Positions 16,858 to 25,797 of a stretch of DNA of 64,000 nt are shown here, in pieces. Source of the DNA: Nitrospira sp. UBA6493 (GTDB lineage Bacteria; Nitrospirota; Nitrospiria; Nitrospirales; Nitrospiraceae); NCBI GenBank assembly GCA_002435325.1, contig DJMJ01000024.1, forward strand, positions 1-64,000, read 5' to 3'. The notes beneath the pieces were generated by a model. That model saw only the letters and a program-made list of their open reading frames with translations. It did no database searches and was not told where the DNA came from. The translations under genes were made by a program, and so were the position numbers. Every line of letters starts with the position of its first letter. Positions within the stretch are counted from its first letter, which is position 1.

Positions 16858-18691
16858 TCTTATCGCCGCTCTGCGGGACAAATCGCTCACCCCTGCCATC
16901 GTCTTTCTCACCTCACGCCGTGCCTGTGACGAGGCGATGGAGGCTTTCGACCACGCACAAACCGTGCTGCCACCCGCACGGCAAGAGGCGATTGCCGCCG
17001 CATTGGAGCGGGTCATCGCGCAATATCCCAGCATCGCCGAACATCCTTTGATCCCTACGGTCCAGCGTATCGGCGTAGCCGCCCATCACGCCGGCCATTT
17101 GCCCTCCTGGAAAATCGCCATTGAAGAACTGATGCGGCAGGGCTGCCTCGACGCCGTCTTCGCCACCACGACATTGGCGGCCGGCGTAGACTTTCCGGCC
17201 CGCACCGTCGTCATCACGCAATCCAGCATCCGCAAAGCCCGCGACTTCATGGACCTCACCATCGGCGAAGTGCAGCAGATTGCCGGACGGGCCGGCCGCC
17301 GCGGCAAAGACTACGTCGGCTTCGCAGTCGTAACACCATCGCCCTACATCGATCTCGGCGTCCTCACCAAAGGATTCACGGGTAATCCGGAAGCCATCGA
17401 CAGCCAATTCACCATTACCTACCCGATGGTCCTGAATCTCCTGAAGGCCCATCAGCATAATCAAATTCAGGCCATCCTGGCCAAGAGCTTCGCGCAATTC
17501 CAGCTCAACCAGCGCGCAGAGTTACTGGAACGCAAACTGGATACGCTCCACCTGCAGATGGAACCCTTCGGCCCGCGCGTCTGCACCGACTGGATCACCC
17601 AATGGCACACGTTTGATCAGGCTCGACGGCAGAAATCGCACCGGCATCAGACCGTGCGCCACGAAGCGCCGGAAATGACCGCGCGGTTTCACTTCCTCAC
17701 TCCCGGTCGGGTTGTGGGACTCAACCGAGGACGTGGCGTTGTCTTGCGCCAGTATCGCAGCAAGGGACAGAAGAGTCCGATGGTCACCATCCTGCGCCCC
17801 GGAGGAGCCGTAACCGAATGTCCCGCCGGCATCGTTACAGAAATCTATGACCGTATCTTCGACTGTGAAGAACAACCAGGATACCCCTGGTGCACCGCCG
17901 CAAGCTTCGATGAGTTGCACTATCAGCTCACCGAATTGCCCACGCGCCTCCCGGTGCTACCGATTCTCGTTTCCAAAGAATCGGAACCGCTGCCCGATGC
18001 CATCGTCCAAAGCCTGGGAGATTTTCCTTGCCCCACCTGCTCCTCACGATCGGCCTGCCAGAAGGATTATCTCATTGCCTCACGCATGCGCCAGGAGCAG
18101 CAACGCCACATGAAGTCCATTCAGGCTTTGCGGACCAGTCTCTGGCATCGATTTCAGGAGCGCATCGACGTCCTCCAAAAATTCGGCTACCTCACGCCTG
18201 AGTCTCAACTCACCGCCGATGGTGAATGGGCACGGCTCATCCGCATCGATCATTCTCTGCTGATCACCGAGCTGATTCGGGCCGAAGCCTTCACAGGGGC
18301 CGATCCGGCGGTACTCACCGGAATCATGGCCAGTATCGCCCACGATGACGACCGCCCCGGCGCCTTTCCGCGCATCAGCTCAGGCTTAAGTTCGCTGCTG
18401 GGCCAAGTCCGGAAATTGGCAGAAAGCCTCTCCCCCTATGAAGACCCGCCCCTGCTCCGCGCCGACATCGCCGCGGTAGCTGAACGCTGGGTCTCCGATC
18501 CGAACCTGACGTGGATCGGTCTCTGCCGCTCAACCACCATGGCCGAGGGGGATATTTATCGTCTGCTTGCGCGGACCCTCGAATTTCTGTCGCAACTGCA
18601 CACGCTCAAGGCCACCCATCCAGGCTTGGCCGACACGGCATCGAAGGCCCTTGCCCTCATCCGACGCGGCGTGTTGGAGGAATTGCCGTGA
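16832..18691 (+). CDS. Ski2-like RNA helicase, C-terminal half (RecA2 + C-terminal domains)
   Basis: 619 residues. It starts exactly where the second RecA domain of Ski2/Mtr4-type helicases begins: VDLIAALRDKSLTPAIVFLTSRRACDEAM. Motif V (TTTLAAGVDFPA, about 110) and motif VI (QIAGRAGRRG, about 150) follow, then the winged-helix/ratchet and a DSHCT-like C-terminal region with a CPTC...C cluster (about 390). There is no Walker A or DExH box here; these are encoded by the next gene. The start overlaps glgC by 26 bases. The product probably assembles with the downstream half to make a working ATPase. Confidence 0.8.
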   Translation: MPPSIHPVDLIAALRDKSLTPAIVFLTSRRACDEAMEAFDHAQTVLPPARQEAIAAALERVIAQYPSIAEHPLIPTVQRIGVAAHHAGHLPSWKIAIEELMRQGCLDAVFATTTLAAGVDFPARTVVITQSSIRKARDFMDLTIGEVQQIAGRAGRRGKDYVGFAVVTPSPYIDLGVLTKGFTGNPEAIDSQFTITYPMVLNLLKAHQHNQIQAILAKSFAQFQLNQRAELLERKLDTLHLQMEPFGPRVCTDWITQWHTFDQARRQKSHRHQTVRHEAPEMTARFHFLTPGRVVGLNRGRGVVLRQYRSKGQKSPMVTILRPGGAVTECPAGIVTEIYDRIFDCEEQPGYPWCTAASFDELHYQLTELPTRLPVLPILVSKESEPLPDAIVQSLGDFPCPTCSSRSACQKDYLIASRMRQEQQRHMKSIQALRTSLWHRFQERIDVLQKFGYLTPESQLTADGEWARLIRIDHSLLITELIRAEAFTGADPAVLTGIMASIAHDDDRPGAFPRISSGLSSLLGQVRKLAESLSPYEDPPLLRADIAAVAERWVSDPNLTWIGLCRSTTMAEGDIYRLLARTLEFLSQLHTLKATHPGLADTASKALALIRRGVLEELP

Positions 18692-18710
18692 AGGCATCTT
18701 TTCTCTTTCC

Positions 18711-18727
18711 TTTCACTTTTCACGTTG
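18711..18727 (+). repeat. Dispersed TTTCAC-type repeat, copy 2
   Basis: TTTCACTTTTCACGTTG in the 55-base gap between the two helicase half-genes. Confidence 0.5.
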
Positions 18728-18746
18728 TACGGTTTACGAGCACATC

Positions 18747-19814
18747 ATGACCACTGACGAACTCGCACAGCTTCTCGCTCAACAACCGGTCGCCATCCTG
18801 CATCGCCTGGCGCGCGGACGCGTGCAGCGGCATTTCCGGGCGGGCAAACGCCGCTTGATCGACATGCTTATCCAGCACTCCACCAATAATCTCGCTGGTC
18901 TCGAATCCGATCTGCAGGCGCTTATCGAAGAACGCCAATCGCGTGTTCAGACACCAGTTCCTCCGGCCAATCCGGTCCCTCCGCGCCAGACCGCTCCTCA
19001 CACCAGTCGAAGGCCAACGCGGACACATGAACCGGAATCGACCGAGCCCGGCGTCACCCTCACGGCTTGGCTGGAAGGACTCGGCGTGCCAACCCCGCAG
19101 CCATTCGTCCCGGATCCATGGCAGGAAGAAGCCCTTGCAGGACTGGCGGAAACGGATGTCGTCGTAAGCGTTCCGACCGGCAGCGGCAAGACCTACGTGG
19201 CCGTGGAGGCAGCCAGACGGGCGATGAGCGAGAATCGGACCATTATTTACACCTCTCCGCTGAAGGCCCTGTCCAACACCAAGTTCACAGAGTTTTCAAA
19301 GATTTTCGGCAGCGATCAGGTTGGCATTCTGACCGGCGACCGGCAGGACAACGCGCAGGCGCCCATCCTGATCATGACGACGGAGATTCTGCGCAACCTG
19401 CTCTACGACGCGGCCAGCGGTGAGATCGATGTGCGGCTGGATACTTTGGGACTCGTGATTCTGGATGAATCGCAATACATCGCCGACCCCGAGCGCGGCG
19501 TCGTGTGGGAAGAGACCATCATCTTCTGTCCGTCACAGGCAAAGCTGCTCTTGCTCTCCGCCTCCATCGGCAATCCGCAGGATATCGCCGACTGGCTGAC
19601 ATCAATACGCCCCTCCCCCTGCCGTCTGGTGCGCCACAGCAAGCGGACGGTTCCTTTGCGAGCCGGCTATCTGCACCCGAACGGCAAACTCACGCCGCTC
19701 TTCCGCACCGCCGGCATTCCCTACGGCCATCCAGGACAACTGCATCCTGAAGCCAAGCGGCTCTTCCTCCAATACGAAGAAGACACGCTGCCGTCAGGAC
19801 GGACGCGGCGATAA
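18747..19814 (+). CDS. Ski2-like RNA helicase, N-terminal half (RecA1)
   Basis: 355 residues from ATG 18747. An N-terminal helical domain (about 1-65) and a Pro-rich linker lead to RecA1: Q-like segment DPWQEEAL, Walker A SVPTGSGKT (about 147), motif Ia YTSPLKALSNTK, DExH-type box LDESQYI (about 233), motif III LLSASIGN. It ends with LHPEAKRLFLQYEEDTLP, the linker that normally runs into RecA2, and then stops. The missing RecA2 half is encoded immediately upstream, in reversed order. The combined length of about 974 residues matches an intact Ski2-type helicase. A longer frame from 18567 overlaps the upstream gene and lacks a ribosome site. Confidence 0.8.
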   Translation: MTTDELAQLLAQQPVAILHRLARGRVQRHFRAGKRRLIDMLIQHSTNNLAGLESDLQALIEERQSRVQTPVPPANPVPPRQTAPHTSRRPTRTHEPESTEPGVTLTAWLEGLGVPTPQPFVPDPWQEEALAGLAETDVVVSVPTGSGKTYVAVEAARRAMSENRTIIYTSPLKALSNTKFTEFSKIFGSDQVGILTGDRQDNAQAPILIMTTEILRNLLYDAASGEIDVRLDTLGLVILDESQYIADPERGVVWEETIIFCPSQAKLLLLSASIGNPQDIADWLTSIRPSPCRLVRHSKRTVPLRAGYLHPNGKLTPLFRTAGIPYGHPGQLHPEAKRLFLQYEEDTLPSGRTRR

Positions 19815-19833
19815 GGGCTCTGCCAGTGCCTTG

Positions 19834-20826
19834 TTAGAATGACGCGGTGAGACCGATGGTAGATCCGTGGCGGATCGTCTGAAGCTCTTTTAAGGGGAAA
19901 CTCTCTGATGCCGATCCGACCGGATGAGTTTCCAACGTGCCCGTATAGGTGCGATTCCACCACACACGATACCCTCCGGTCAGCGCAACATTCTTGGTCA
20001 GCATGAACTTTACGCCTGCATCGGCATTGGCACTCGCCCCGACGCCCCACATCGTAAAGCTAGGCTGCTGAAGATCCGCACGCAAGACATGCCGGTCTTC
20101 GTTATACACAATACTCAACGGAGTTACAGCCACCCTTCCTTCCAGGCTGAACGAACGGGTAAGTCGATACTCTGTCTGCCCACCGATGCGAAGGGGAGTA
20201 ATCCAATGAGTTGTATTCACGATTGCTAACACTCCTGCTGGACGCACTGTCCCAGAACCACAGGTAAAAGAGCCAGAGGGATTACACACATCTTGGTAGA
20301 CCCCGCTCGCCTCATACTTGGTTTTCCAATACTGAAAGCCTACGTACATATCCAGATAGCCTCGATTCCCGCCATATTCGGCCACCCGCCGTCCGCCATC
20401 AAGGTTCAGGTACCACGTCCCCTGTCCTGTGGTGTCACTCGTGGTTCGCGAATAAAGATGCTGTCCCCCTGTTGAAAGATAATCATCGTCTGTCATCTTC
20501 CCGCGGTCGAAATCGACTGAGAAACCTAGTTCACCACGCATGAACCAGCGATTCGACAGGTTGAGTTTCCCCCCAAGCTCTATGATGTTCGTATTATTAT
20601 CTTTGTACGTAAGCTTCGACGTGGGATTGCCTAAAGCAGGATAGGTCTTCGACGCATTATGGCTCCAGCTGGTTTCACTATTCGTGAACATCCACGAACG
20701 AAGGGACAGTTCCACTCGCTGTTTCGATTGCGCCTCAAGCTCTTCAGCCTGTGACAGGCCGGATGCCGCAATCATGCACAGGCCTGCCGCTCCCATCAAA
20801 ATACGCTTTTGCCATAGCTGCATCAC
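19834..20826 (-). CDS. Outer-membrane beta-barrel protein, omptin-like
   Basis: 330 residues. It has a signal peptide ending near GLSQAEE, many alternating strands and a C-terminal phenylalanine (GLTASF), as expected for a barrel inserted by the BAM complex. The opening pattern (W...SW, LTYKDNNTNIIELGGKL, RGELGFS, MTDDDY) resembles the omptin fold used by omptin-like and chlamydial-type barrels. I cannot confirm the omptin Asp/His catalytic dyad, so protease activity should not be assumed. Its start overlaps the stop of the small membrane gene upstream by four bases. It converges with the helicase gene. Confidence 0.6.
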   Translation of the reverse strand: MMQLWQKRILMGAAGLCMIAASGLSQAEELEAQSKQRVELSLRSWMFTNSETSWSHNASKTYPALGNPTSKLTYKDNNTNIIELGGKLNLSNRWFMRGELGFSVDFDRGKMTDDDYLSTGGQHLYSRTTSDTTGQGTWYLNLDGGRRVAEYGGNRGYLDMYVGFQYWKTKYEASGVYQDVCNPSGSFTCGSGTVRPAGVLAIVNTTHWITPLRIGGQTEYRLTRSFSLEGRVAVTPLSIVYNEDRHVLRADLQQPSFTMWGVGASANADAGVKFMLTKNVALTGGYRVWWNRTYTGTLETHPVGSASESFPLKELQTIRHGSTIGLTASF

Positions 20827-21110
20827 CGCCTCACCCCTCCGCGTTGAATCACCACTGTGTCATAGCACCGGTCCGCCGTATCCGGCATGACCCGATGACA
20901 GGCTTCGCGTATATCCTCTTCATTAAACTTCCGTTGGACCGACAATGAAAACCACACCAGCCATGTTCCGATCACGGCTGCAAGTACCGCCCCGGCAAGC
21001 AACAATCCCCACGGCCGCCACAGAGGTATCGGCTGGTGGTGAGCTTGAGTTCCTTCGATCAGCTCAGACCCGGCCTCGTGCCGCTGTATCTGGTATGCCA
21101 CCTCTGCCAT
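20823..21110 (-). CDS. Single-pass membrane protein of unknown function
   Basis: 95 residues. A cytoplasmic N-terminal 30 residues is followed by one hydrophobic segment (WGLLLAGAVLAAVIGTWLVWF, about 33-53) and a periplasmic tail with two cysteines (EACHRVM, DRCYDTV) that could form a disulfide. It is translationally coupled (4-bp overlap) to the outer-membrane barrel gene, so the two may function together. No family is recognised. Confidence 0.6.
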   Translation of the reverse strand: MAEVAYQIQRHEAGSELIEGTQAHHQPIPLWRPWGLLLAGAVLAAVIGTWLVWFSLSVQRKFNEEDIREACHRVMPDTADRCYDTVVIQRGGVRR

Positions 21111-21192
21111 TTTTCAATCCATTCCAAGTTATTTCGGAATCATACCTGAGCCCAGTGATCTTGAATAGCAAATTTCCACTCGTCTCTCTCAT

Positions 21193-21206
21193 TCGGATAG
21201 ATCCGA
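21193..21206. repeat. Short inverted repeat upstream of the membrane-protein gene
   Basis: TCGGAT-AG-ATCCGA, a perfect 6+6 palindrome with a 2-base centre. It lies in the 279-base gap between the minus-strand gene pair and tRNA-Arg and is a possible operator. I see no gene in this gap. Confidence 0.35.
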
Positions 21207-21268
21207 TAAATTCATAGTATCGCCTGCCGCCTCGCCTCATGGCACCAAACAGCGGCACAATCTCTCAC

Positions 21269-21298
21269 TTGACCCTGTCTGCCTCGGAACTGTATAAC
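21269..21298 (+). promoter_or_regulatory. Promoter of tRNA-Arg(ACG)
   Basis: TTGACC, 18 bases, TATAAC, one mismatch in each element. It lies about 90 bases upstream of the tRNA. Confidence 0.5.
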
Positions 21299-21389
21299 CT
21301 CCCCTGCACGACACAGTGCCGCGCATCCCCCTCCGCTTATTCCCATACGGATTCGGCGTCCGGGTTACCGCGAAACTAACATGCCCCAT

Positions 21390-21465
21390 GCGCCCGTAGC
21401 TCAATGGATAGAGCATCTGACTACGGATCAGAAGGTTACAGGTTCAAGTCCTGTCGGGCGCACCA
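21390..21465 (+). tRNA. tRNA-Arg(ACG)
   Basis: Complete cloverleaf: acceptor GCGCCCG/CGGGCGC, D arm GCTC...GAGC, anticodon stem TCTGA/TCAGA with loop CTACGGA (anticodon ACG), T arm ACAGG-TTCAAGT-CCTGT, discriminator A, and CCA encoded at 21463-21465. The A34 needs deamination to inosine by TadA, encoded at 35917. Confidence 0.97.
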
Positions 21466-21567
21466 TGAACAACTTCTATCCTCATCCAAGCCTATTGTCC
21501 GAGGCCGTATCACACCCGATCTCCTTTTCCCCTTCCTTATCCCCTCCCGAGGATTTAGGATGGAACT

Positions 21568-23781
21568 ATGCAAACATCCACTATTCTCGCTCACGATGAT
21601 ATCGAACGCCTCGTGTCCGGCACCCACTGGAATCCACGCGCGATTCTTGGGCCACATCCCACAGCAGACGGGATGGCCATCCGGATCTGGAACCCCTTTG
21701 CCGAAACCGTTGAAGTCGTGGTGGAGCAGCGTCCGGCGCTCGCCATCCCCGCCCAACGCATTCATGAAGCCGGGCTCTACGAAGCCGTCGCCCCTCAAGG
21801 ACAGGAACCTCTCCGCTACAAGGTCAGAAGCAGCGGACCTGACGGACTGGTGACCGAGCACTACGATCCGTACGCCGTGCCCCCGCTGCTCACCGATTTC
21901 GAACTGCACCTTTTTGCTGAAGGCACCTTCCATCGCGCCTACGACAAACTTGGTGCCCACGTCAGGACGGTCGAGGGCTTGACCGGCGTCCACTTCGTCG
22001 TGTGGGCCCCGAACGCGGCTCGCGTCAGCGTGGTAGGCGATTTCAATCGATGGGATGGACGCTGTCACCCGATGACCAATCGAGGCGCAACGGGTTTATG
22101 GGAACTCTTTCTCCCCGAGCTGCCTGAGCACACGCTTTATAAATATGAAATCAGGACGAGGAATCAGGAGGCGCTCCTCGTCAAGGCCGATCCCTATGCG
22201 CGCGCCGGCGAACTGCGCCCTCGCACGGCCTCCGTGGTGCGCGACCTCTCCGGCTACAGATGGCACGACCACGCCTGGATGGATGCCCGAGCCACGCGAG
22301 ATCCCTTGGCCAGCCCCCTTAGCATCTATGAAGTCCATCTCGGTTCCTGGATGCGGGTGCCGGAAGAAGGCAATCGCTGGCTCACCTATGCCGAGCTCGC
22401 CGACAAACTGATTCCCTATGTAAAGAGCCTAGGATTCTCGCACCTTGAATTGCTTCCCGTAACAGAGCATCCCTTTGATGGATCCTGGGGCTATCAGACG
22501 ACCGGCTACTTCGCGGCGACCAGCCGGTATGGCGCCCCGGAAGATTTCATGACCTTTGTCGATGCCGCGCATCAGGCCGGCATCGGAGTCATCATGGATT
22601 GGGCTCCCGCGCATTTCCCCGACGATCCACACGGCCTCGCCCAATTCGACGGCACGCATTTGTATGACCATGCCGATCCCCGTCTCGGATATCACCCGGA
22701 TTGGCACAGCCGCATTTTCAATTACGATCGTCCGGAGGTCCGCAATTTTCTGCTGAACAGCGCGCTCTTCTGGCTGGACAAGTACCACATCGACGGATTA
22801 CGCGTGGATGCCGTTGCCTCCATGCTCTATCTCGACTATGGACGGAAATCCGGCGAGTGGATTCCGAATGCGTTCGGCGGGCATGAGAACCTGGGCGCCG
22901 TGACCCTGCTCAAAGAACTGAACATCCTGGTGCACCGCGACTTTCCCGGCGCAATCACCATTGCGGAAGAATCCACCTCCTGGCCAGGTGTCTCCCGCCC
23001 GACCTATACCGGCGGCCTCGGCTTTACCTTCAAGTGGAATATGGGGTGGATGCACGACTCACTGGATTATTTCCAGCACGACCCTGTCCATCGGCGGTTT
23101 CATCACAATCAGCTGACGTTTGGACTGCTCTACGCCTTCACGGAAAACTTCGTCCTCGTCCTGTCCCATGACGAAGTCGTCCACGGAAAAGGCACCCTGC
23201 TGAGCAAGATGCCCGGCGATCGCTGGCAACAATTTGCCAATCTCCGGACGCTCTATGGCTATCTCTACGGACATCCGGGGAAAAAGATGCTGTTCATGGG
23301 CGGAGAATTCGGCCAATGGCGGGAATGGAACCACGATGCCAGCCTGGACTGGCATCTCTGCGACGATCTCTCACATCGCGGCTTGCAGCGGTACGTACAG
23401 GATCTGAATTGGCTCTATCAGCAGGAACCGGCCCTGTACGAAGCGGATACTGATTGGGCAGGGTTTCAGTGGATCGACTTCAACGATGCGGACAACTCAG
23501 TGATCGCCTTCTTGCGCAAGCGGCGAAATTCGGCTGAACACCTCGTCTGCGTGGGAAATTTCACACCGATCCCCCGCGAGCACTACCGTATCGGGGTCCC
23601 CGCGGGAGGATGGTATCGTGAACTGCTGAATAGCGACGCGGACGTCTATGGGGGAAGCAATCTCGGCAATCACGGCGGCATGCAAGCCACGGCCACTCCC
23701 TGCCACGGGTTCCCCTATTCACTTAGCCTGACGCTGCCCCCCCTCTCGATGCTCTTCTTCAAACCATCCGTTTCATCCTAG
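21568..23781 (+). CDS. glgB: 1,4-alpha-glucan branching enzyme
   Basis: Introduces alpha-1,6 branches in glycogen. 737 residues, the typical long form: an N-terminal CBM48-type region (NPRAILGPHPTADG), a second CBM48 (GVHFVVWAPNAARVSVVGDFN), then the GH13 barrel. Catalytic residues are visible: nucleophile Asp in GLRVDAVASMLY, acid/base Glu in ITIAEESTSWPG, third Asp in LSHDEVVHGKG. The start at 21568 follows AGGATGG. It lies about 100 bases after tRNA-Arg and converges with the next gene, seven bases away. It acts downstream of GlgC; glycogen synthase is not in the window. Confidence 0.95.
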   Translation: MQTSTILAHDDIERLVSGTHWNPRAILGPHPTADGMAIRIWNPFAETVEVVVEQRPALAIPAQRIHEAGLYEAVAPQGQEPLRYKVRSSGPDGLVTEHYDPYAVPPLLTDFELHLFAEGTFHRAYDKLGAHVRTVEGLTGVHFVVWAPNAARVSVVGDFNRWDGRCHPMTNRGATGLWELFLPELPEHTLYKYEIRTRNQEALLVKADPYARAGELRPRTASVVRDLSGYRWHDHAWMDARATRDPLASPLSIYEVHLGSWMRVPEEGNRWLTYAELADKLIPYVKSLGFSHLELLPVTEHPFDGSWGYQTTGYFAATSRYGAPEDFMTFVDAAHQAGIGVIMDWAPAHFPDDPHGLAQFDGTHLYDHADPRLGYHPDWHSRIFNYDRPEVRNFLLNSALFWLDKYHIDGLRVDAVASMLYLDYGRKSGEWIPNAFGGHENLGAVTLLKELNILVHRDFPGAITIAEESTSWPGVSRPTYTGGLGFTFKWNMGWMHDSLDYFQHDPVHRRFHHNQLTFGLLYAFTENFVLVLSHDEVVHGKGTLLSKMPGDRWQQFANLRTLYGYLYGHPGKKMLFMGGEFGQWREWNHDASLDWHLCDDLSHRGLQRYVQDLNWLYQQEPALYEADTDWAGFQWIDFNDADNSVIAFLRKRRNSAEHLVCVGNFTPIPREHYRIGVPAGGWYRELLNSDADVYGGSNLGNHGGMQATATPCHGFPYSLSLTLPPLSMLFFKPSVSS

Positions 23782-23788
23782 CCGGAAT

Positions 23789-24337
23789 CTATTTCGACGA
23801 CGGCGCCGCCTTGACATCGAGCACCTTCACATCGAAGTACAGCGTCTTCCCGGCCAGGGGGTGATTGAAGTCGAGCACCACCGTGTCGGCCTTGACTTCC
23901 GTGACGCGCAAAAACATCGACTGTCCATCGGGGCTCTTGGCTTCCAGCTCAGCGCCCACCTTCCAGGCTTTTTCGGGAACCTGACTTTTCTTCACTTCCT
24001 GAATCGCCTTGGGATCGATTTCTCCATATCCATCAACCGGCTTCACCGTCACGTGTTTCTTCTCACCGACGGCCAACCCTTCAATCGCCTTTTCCAGGCC
24101 TGGCACAATTTCCTGCGCACCATGCGTATACGTCATCGGCTCGCGTCCCACGTTGGACTCCAACACATTCTTGTCGTCCAGCTTCAAGGTGTATTCCAGC
24201 GACACCAGCTTCCCTTTCGACACCACCTGCGCCGACGCCCCCTTCTGAGTCTCGGCCTGGAGCGAAGCCCCAGTCAGGCTCATGCCGGTCAGCACCACGA
24301 CAAACACCGTCATCCTCGAATACTGACGAAGCATCAT
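23789..24337 (-). CDS. Periplasmic FKBP-type peptidyl-prolyl isomerase, SlyD-like
   Basis: 182 residues with a signal peptide (hydrophobic residues 9-27, cleavage near LQAET). The FKBP core is VSKGKLVSLEYTLKLDDKNV... and VPGLEKAIEGLAVGEKKHV. An insert-in-flap segment (YGEIDPKAIQEVKKSQVPEKA) and the closing DFNHPLAGKTLYFDVKVLDV place it with the SlyD group, which combines isomerase and chaperone activity. SlyD is usually cytoplasmic, so the export signal is notable. The His-rich metal tail of E. coli SlyD is absent. A strong ribosome site (GAGGAGG) precedes the paired ATGs. Confidence 0.87.
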   Translation of the reverse strand: MMLRQYSRMTVFVVVLTGMSLTGASLQAETQKGASAQVVSKGKLVSLEYTLKLDDKNVLESNVGREPMTYTHGAQEIVPGLEKAIEGLAVGEKKHVTVKPVDGYGEIDPKAIQEVKKSQVPEKAWKVGAELEAKSPDGQSMFLRVTEVKADTVVLDFNHPLAGKTLYFDVKVLDVKAAPSSK

Positions 24338-24513
24338 AAAACCCTCCTCGGAAACAAGTGGAACAGGCTGGAGAAGTCGCTCGAAACAGAAGATGCGATG
24401 GCGATTGAGTCCAGGCTATCGTGAAATTGTGTCGGCCAAGTTAGCACAGACGACCGGCCTGAAACGAGCCCTCGGCGACAGCACGATATGGGAAACGGGC
24501 CGAGGCTTGATCG

Positions 24514-25080
24514 TTACCAGGATCGGAACGGACCGGAATCGAGATGCACAAACTTGGAGCGCGGATAGTAGCCAACCCCCCCAAAGCCGAGCTCCAGCGC
24601 CGCCTGGCGGATGACCTTGGGATGGATGCCGGGGATTTGAAGATCGATGGCTTGCCCTTGCATGTGCAGGCTGTTTCTGGCGGCACGCCGGCCCGTGCGC
24701 ACCAGCTTCGCGTTATACTCGGGAGAGCGGTACCCAGAAATAACGTGGATCTCCCGATCGCCGCCCAGCTTTTTTTGCACGAGATTCACATGTTCCAAGA
24801 CCTGCACATCGATCACAGACACTTCGCCGGTCGCATGGCAGCGGAAAATGTGGTTGACGTCGTCCAATGCCTCCAGATCATACTCTCCCGCCTCATTGCG
24901 GTAGGTCACGGTCAGCCGCTCATCCGTCCAGACATTGAGGAAGGTCAACTGCCCTTCGGGCAGCTGACTGGCTTGCACCCGAGCAGGGCTGAACGCCTGA
25001 ACAGCCCCCACCATAAGACCGGCCACAGCCGTGCGCAAGAGAGCACGTCGGGTCCAGGACCAATCGGATTCACGATTCAC
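24514..25080 (-). CDS. Exported M15/DUF882 family peptidase (YcbK-like)
   Basis: About 188 residues. It begins with a twin-arginine-like signal (SWTRRALLRTAVAGLMV) followed by the DUF882/peptidase M15 fold. The segments ISGYRSPEYNAKL, SLHMQGQAIDLQ (metal His and Asp) and FVHLDSG (second His) match the zinc site of D-Ala-D-Ala/L,D-carboxypeptidase-like proteins that trim peptidoglycan. I chose GTG 25080 because the promoter at 25137-25165 places the transcript start after the alternative TTG at 25146. It is monocistronic. Confidence 0.78.
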   Translation of the reverse strand: MNRESDWSWTRRALLRTAVAGLMVGAVQAFSPARVQASQLPEGQLTFLNVWTDERLTVTYRNEAGEYDLEALDDVNHIFRCHATGEVSVIDVQVLEHVNLVQKKLGGDREIHVISGYRSPEYNAKLVRTGRRAARNSLHMQGQAIDLQIPGIHPKVIRQAALELGFGGVGYYPRSKFVHLDSGPFRSW

Positions 25081-25136
25081 CGGAACAACTCTCCAGAAGA
25101 AGGTGCCTTGCAGATGACCGGCAGCAAACAATGGCG

Positions 25137-25165
25137 TTTGTACCAAAATGTGCCGCTCCGGTCAA
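25137..25165 (-). promoter_or_regulatory. Promoter of the DUF882 peptidase gene
   Basis: Minus strand: TTGACC, 17 bases, TACAAA. It lies about 57 bases upstream of GTG 25080. Confidence 0.45.
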
Positions 25166-25267
25166 TCGGAATCTCCCACATCCTTTCGTCCAGTTCTCCA
25201 GAGCTATTCAGCCACAGGACAGGCAGCCTTCCGGTCTGCGCGAAAAGCTCTAATCAATTTCTTTCTA

Positions 25268-25297
25268 GACAGCACCGGAAATGACACGTCATAATAT
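25268..25297 (+). promoter_or_regulatory. Promoter of the CheY-like gene, with an overlapping palindrome
   Basis: TAGACA, 18 bases, CATAAT (five of six matches in each hexamer). The inverted repeat TGAC-AC-GTCA (25284-25293) overlaps the spacer and -10 and could be an operator. Confidence 0.45.
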
Positions 25298-25329
25298 ATT
25301 TACTTACCTATGAAGGGCTGAGACTATCC

Positions 25330-25695
25330 ATGGCAACCATTCTAGTTATCGACGACGAAGAATCTATCCGCAGCCTGCTCCGCGACATTCTGACCAAAGC
25401 CGGATATCGCGTATTGGAAGCCTGCGACGGGCGAGAAGGACTCGCCACCTATCAAAAAGAACCCGTCGATCTTGTGATCATGGATCTGCTCATGCCAAAT
25501 ACAGACGGCCTTGAGGCCACCCTGCAACTCACACGGGAATATGTCGACGCCAAAGTGATCGCCATTACCGGCGCTCAAGGCGACCGCAATTTTCTCGACG
25601 TCGCCAATCTCTTTGGCGCTCGCCGGACTTTTCATAAGCCGTTCGACATCACACAATTGCTGCAAGCTGTACAAGAAGAACTCGCGGCGAAATAG
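25330..25695 (+). CDS. Single-domain response regulator (CheY-like)
   Basis: 121 residues, receiver domain only. Acidic pocket DDEE (about 8-11), phosphoacceptor Asp in LVIMDLLMPN (about 53), Thr in AITGAQG (about 82), Lys in FHKPF (about 103). There is no output domain, so it must pass its signal through protein contact. No histidine kinase is adjacent. The next gene encodes a PilZ protein, hinting at a link to cyclic-di-GMP signalling, but the gap of about 100 bases contains a hairpin, so co-transcription is uncertain. Confidence 0.9.
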   Translation: MATILVIDDEESIRSLLRDILTKAGYRVLEACDGREGLATYQKEPVDLVIMDLLMPNTDGLEATLQLTREYVDAKVIAITGAQGDRNFLDVANLFGARRTFHKPFDITQLLQAVQEELAAK

Positions 25696-25700
25696 CCGGC

Positions 25701-25726
25701 GCGTGCCCCGTTCTCAACCGGCACGC
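25701..25726 (+). repeat. Inverted repeat after the CheY-like gene
   Basis: GCGTGCC, 12 bases, GGCACGC, five bases after the stop codon. There is no T-run, so at most a weak or Rho-assisted terminator. Confidence 0.35.
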
Positions 25727-25797
25727 ACGAATACGTTCTCACCGCGCACCGATGCCGAATCCTGATTGTCAGTCACCTGGCCGAGAGGGACAGGACT

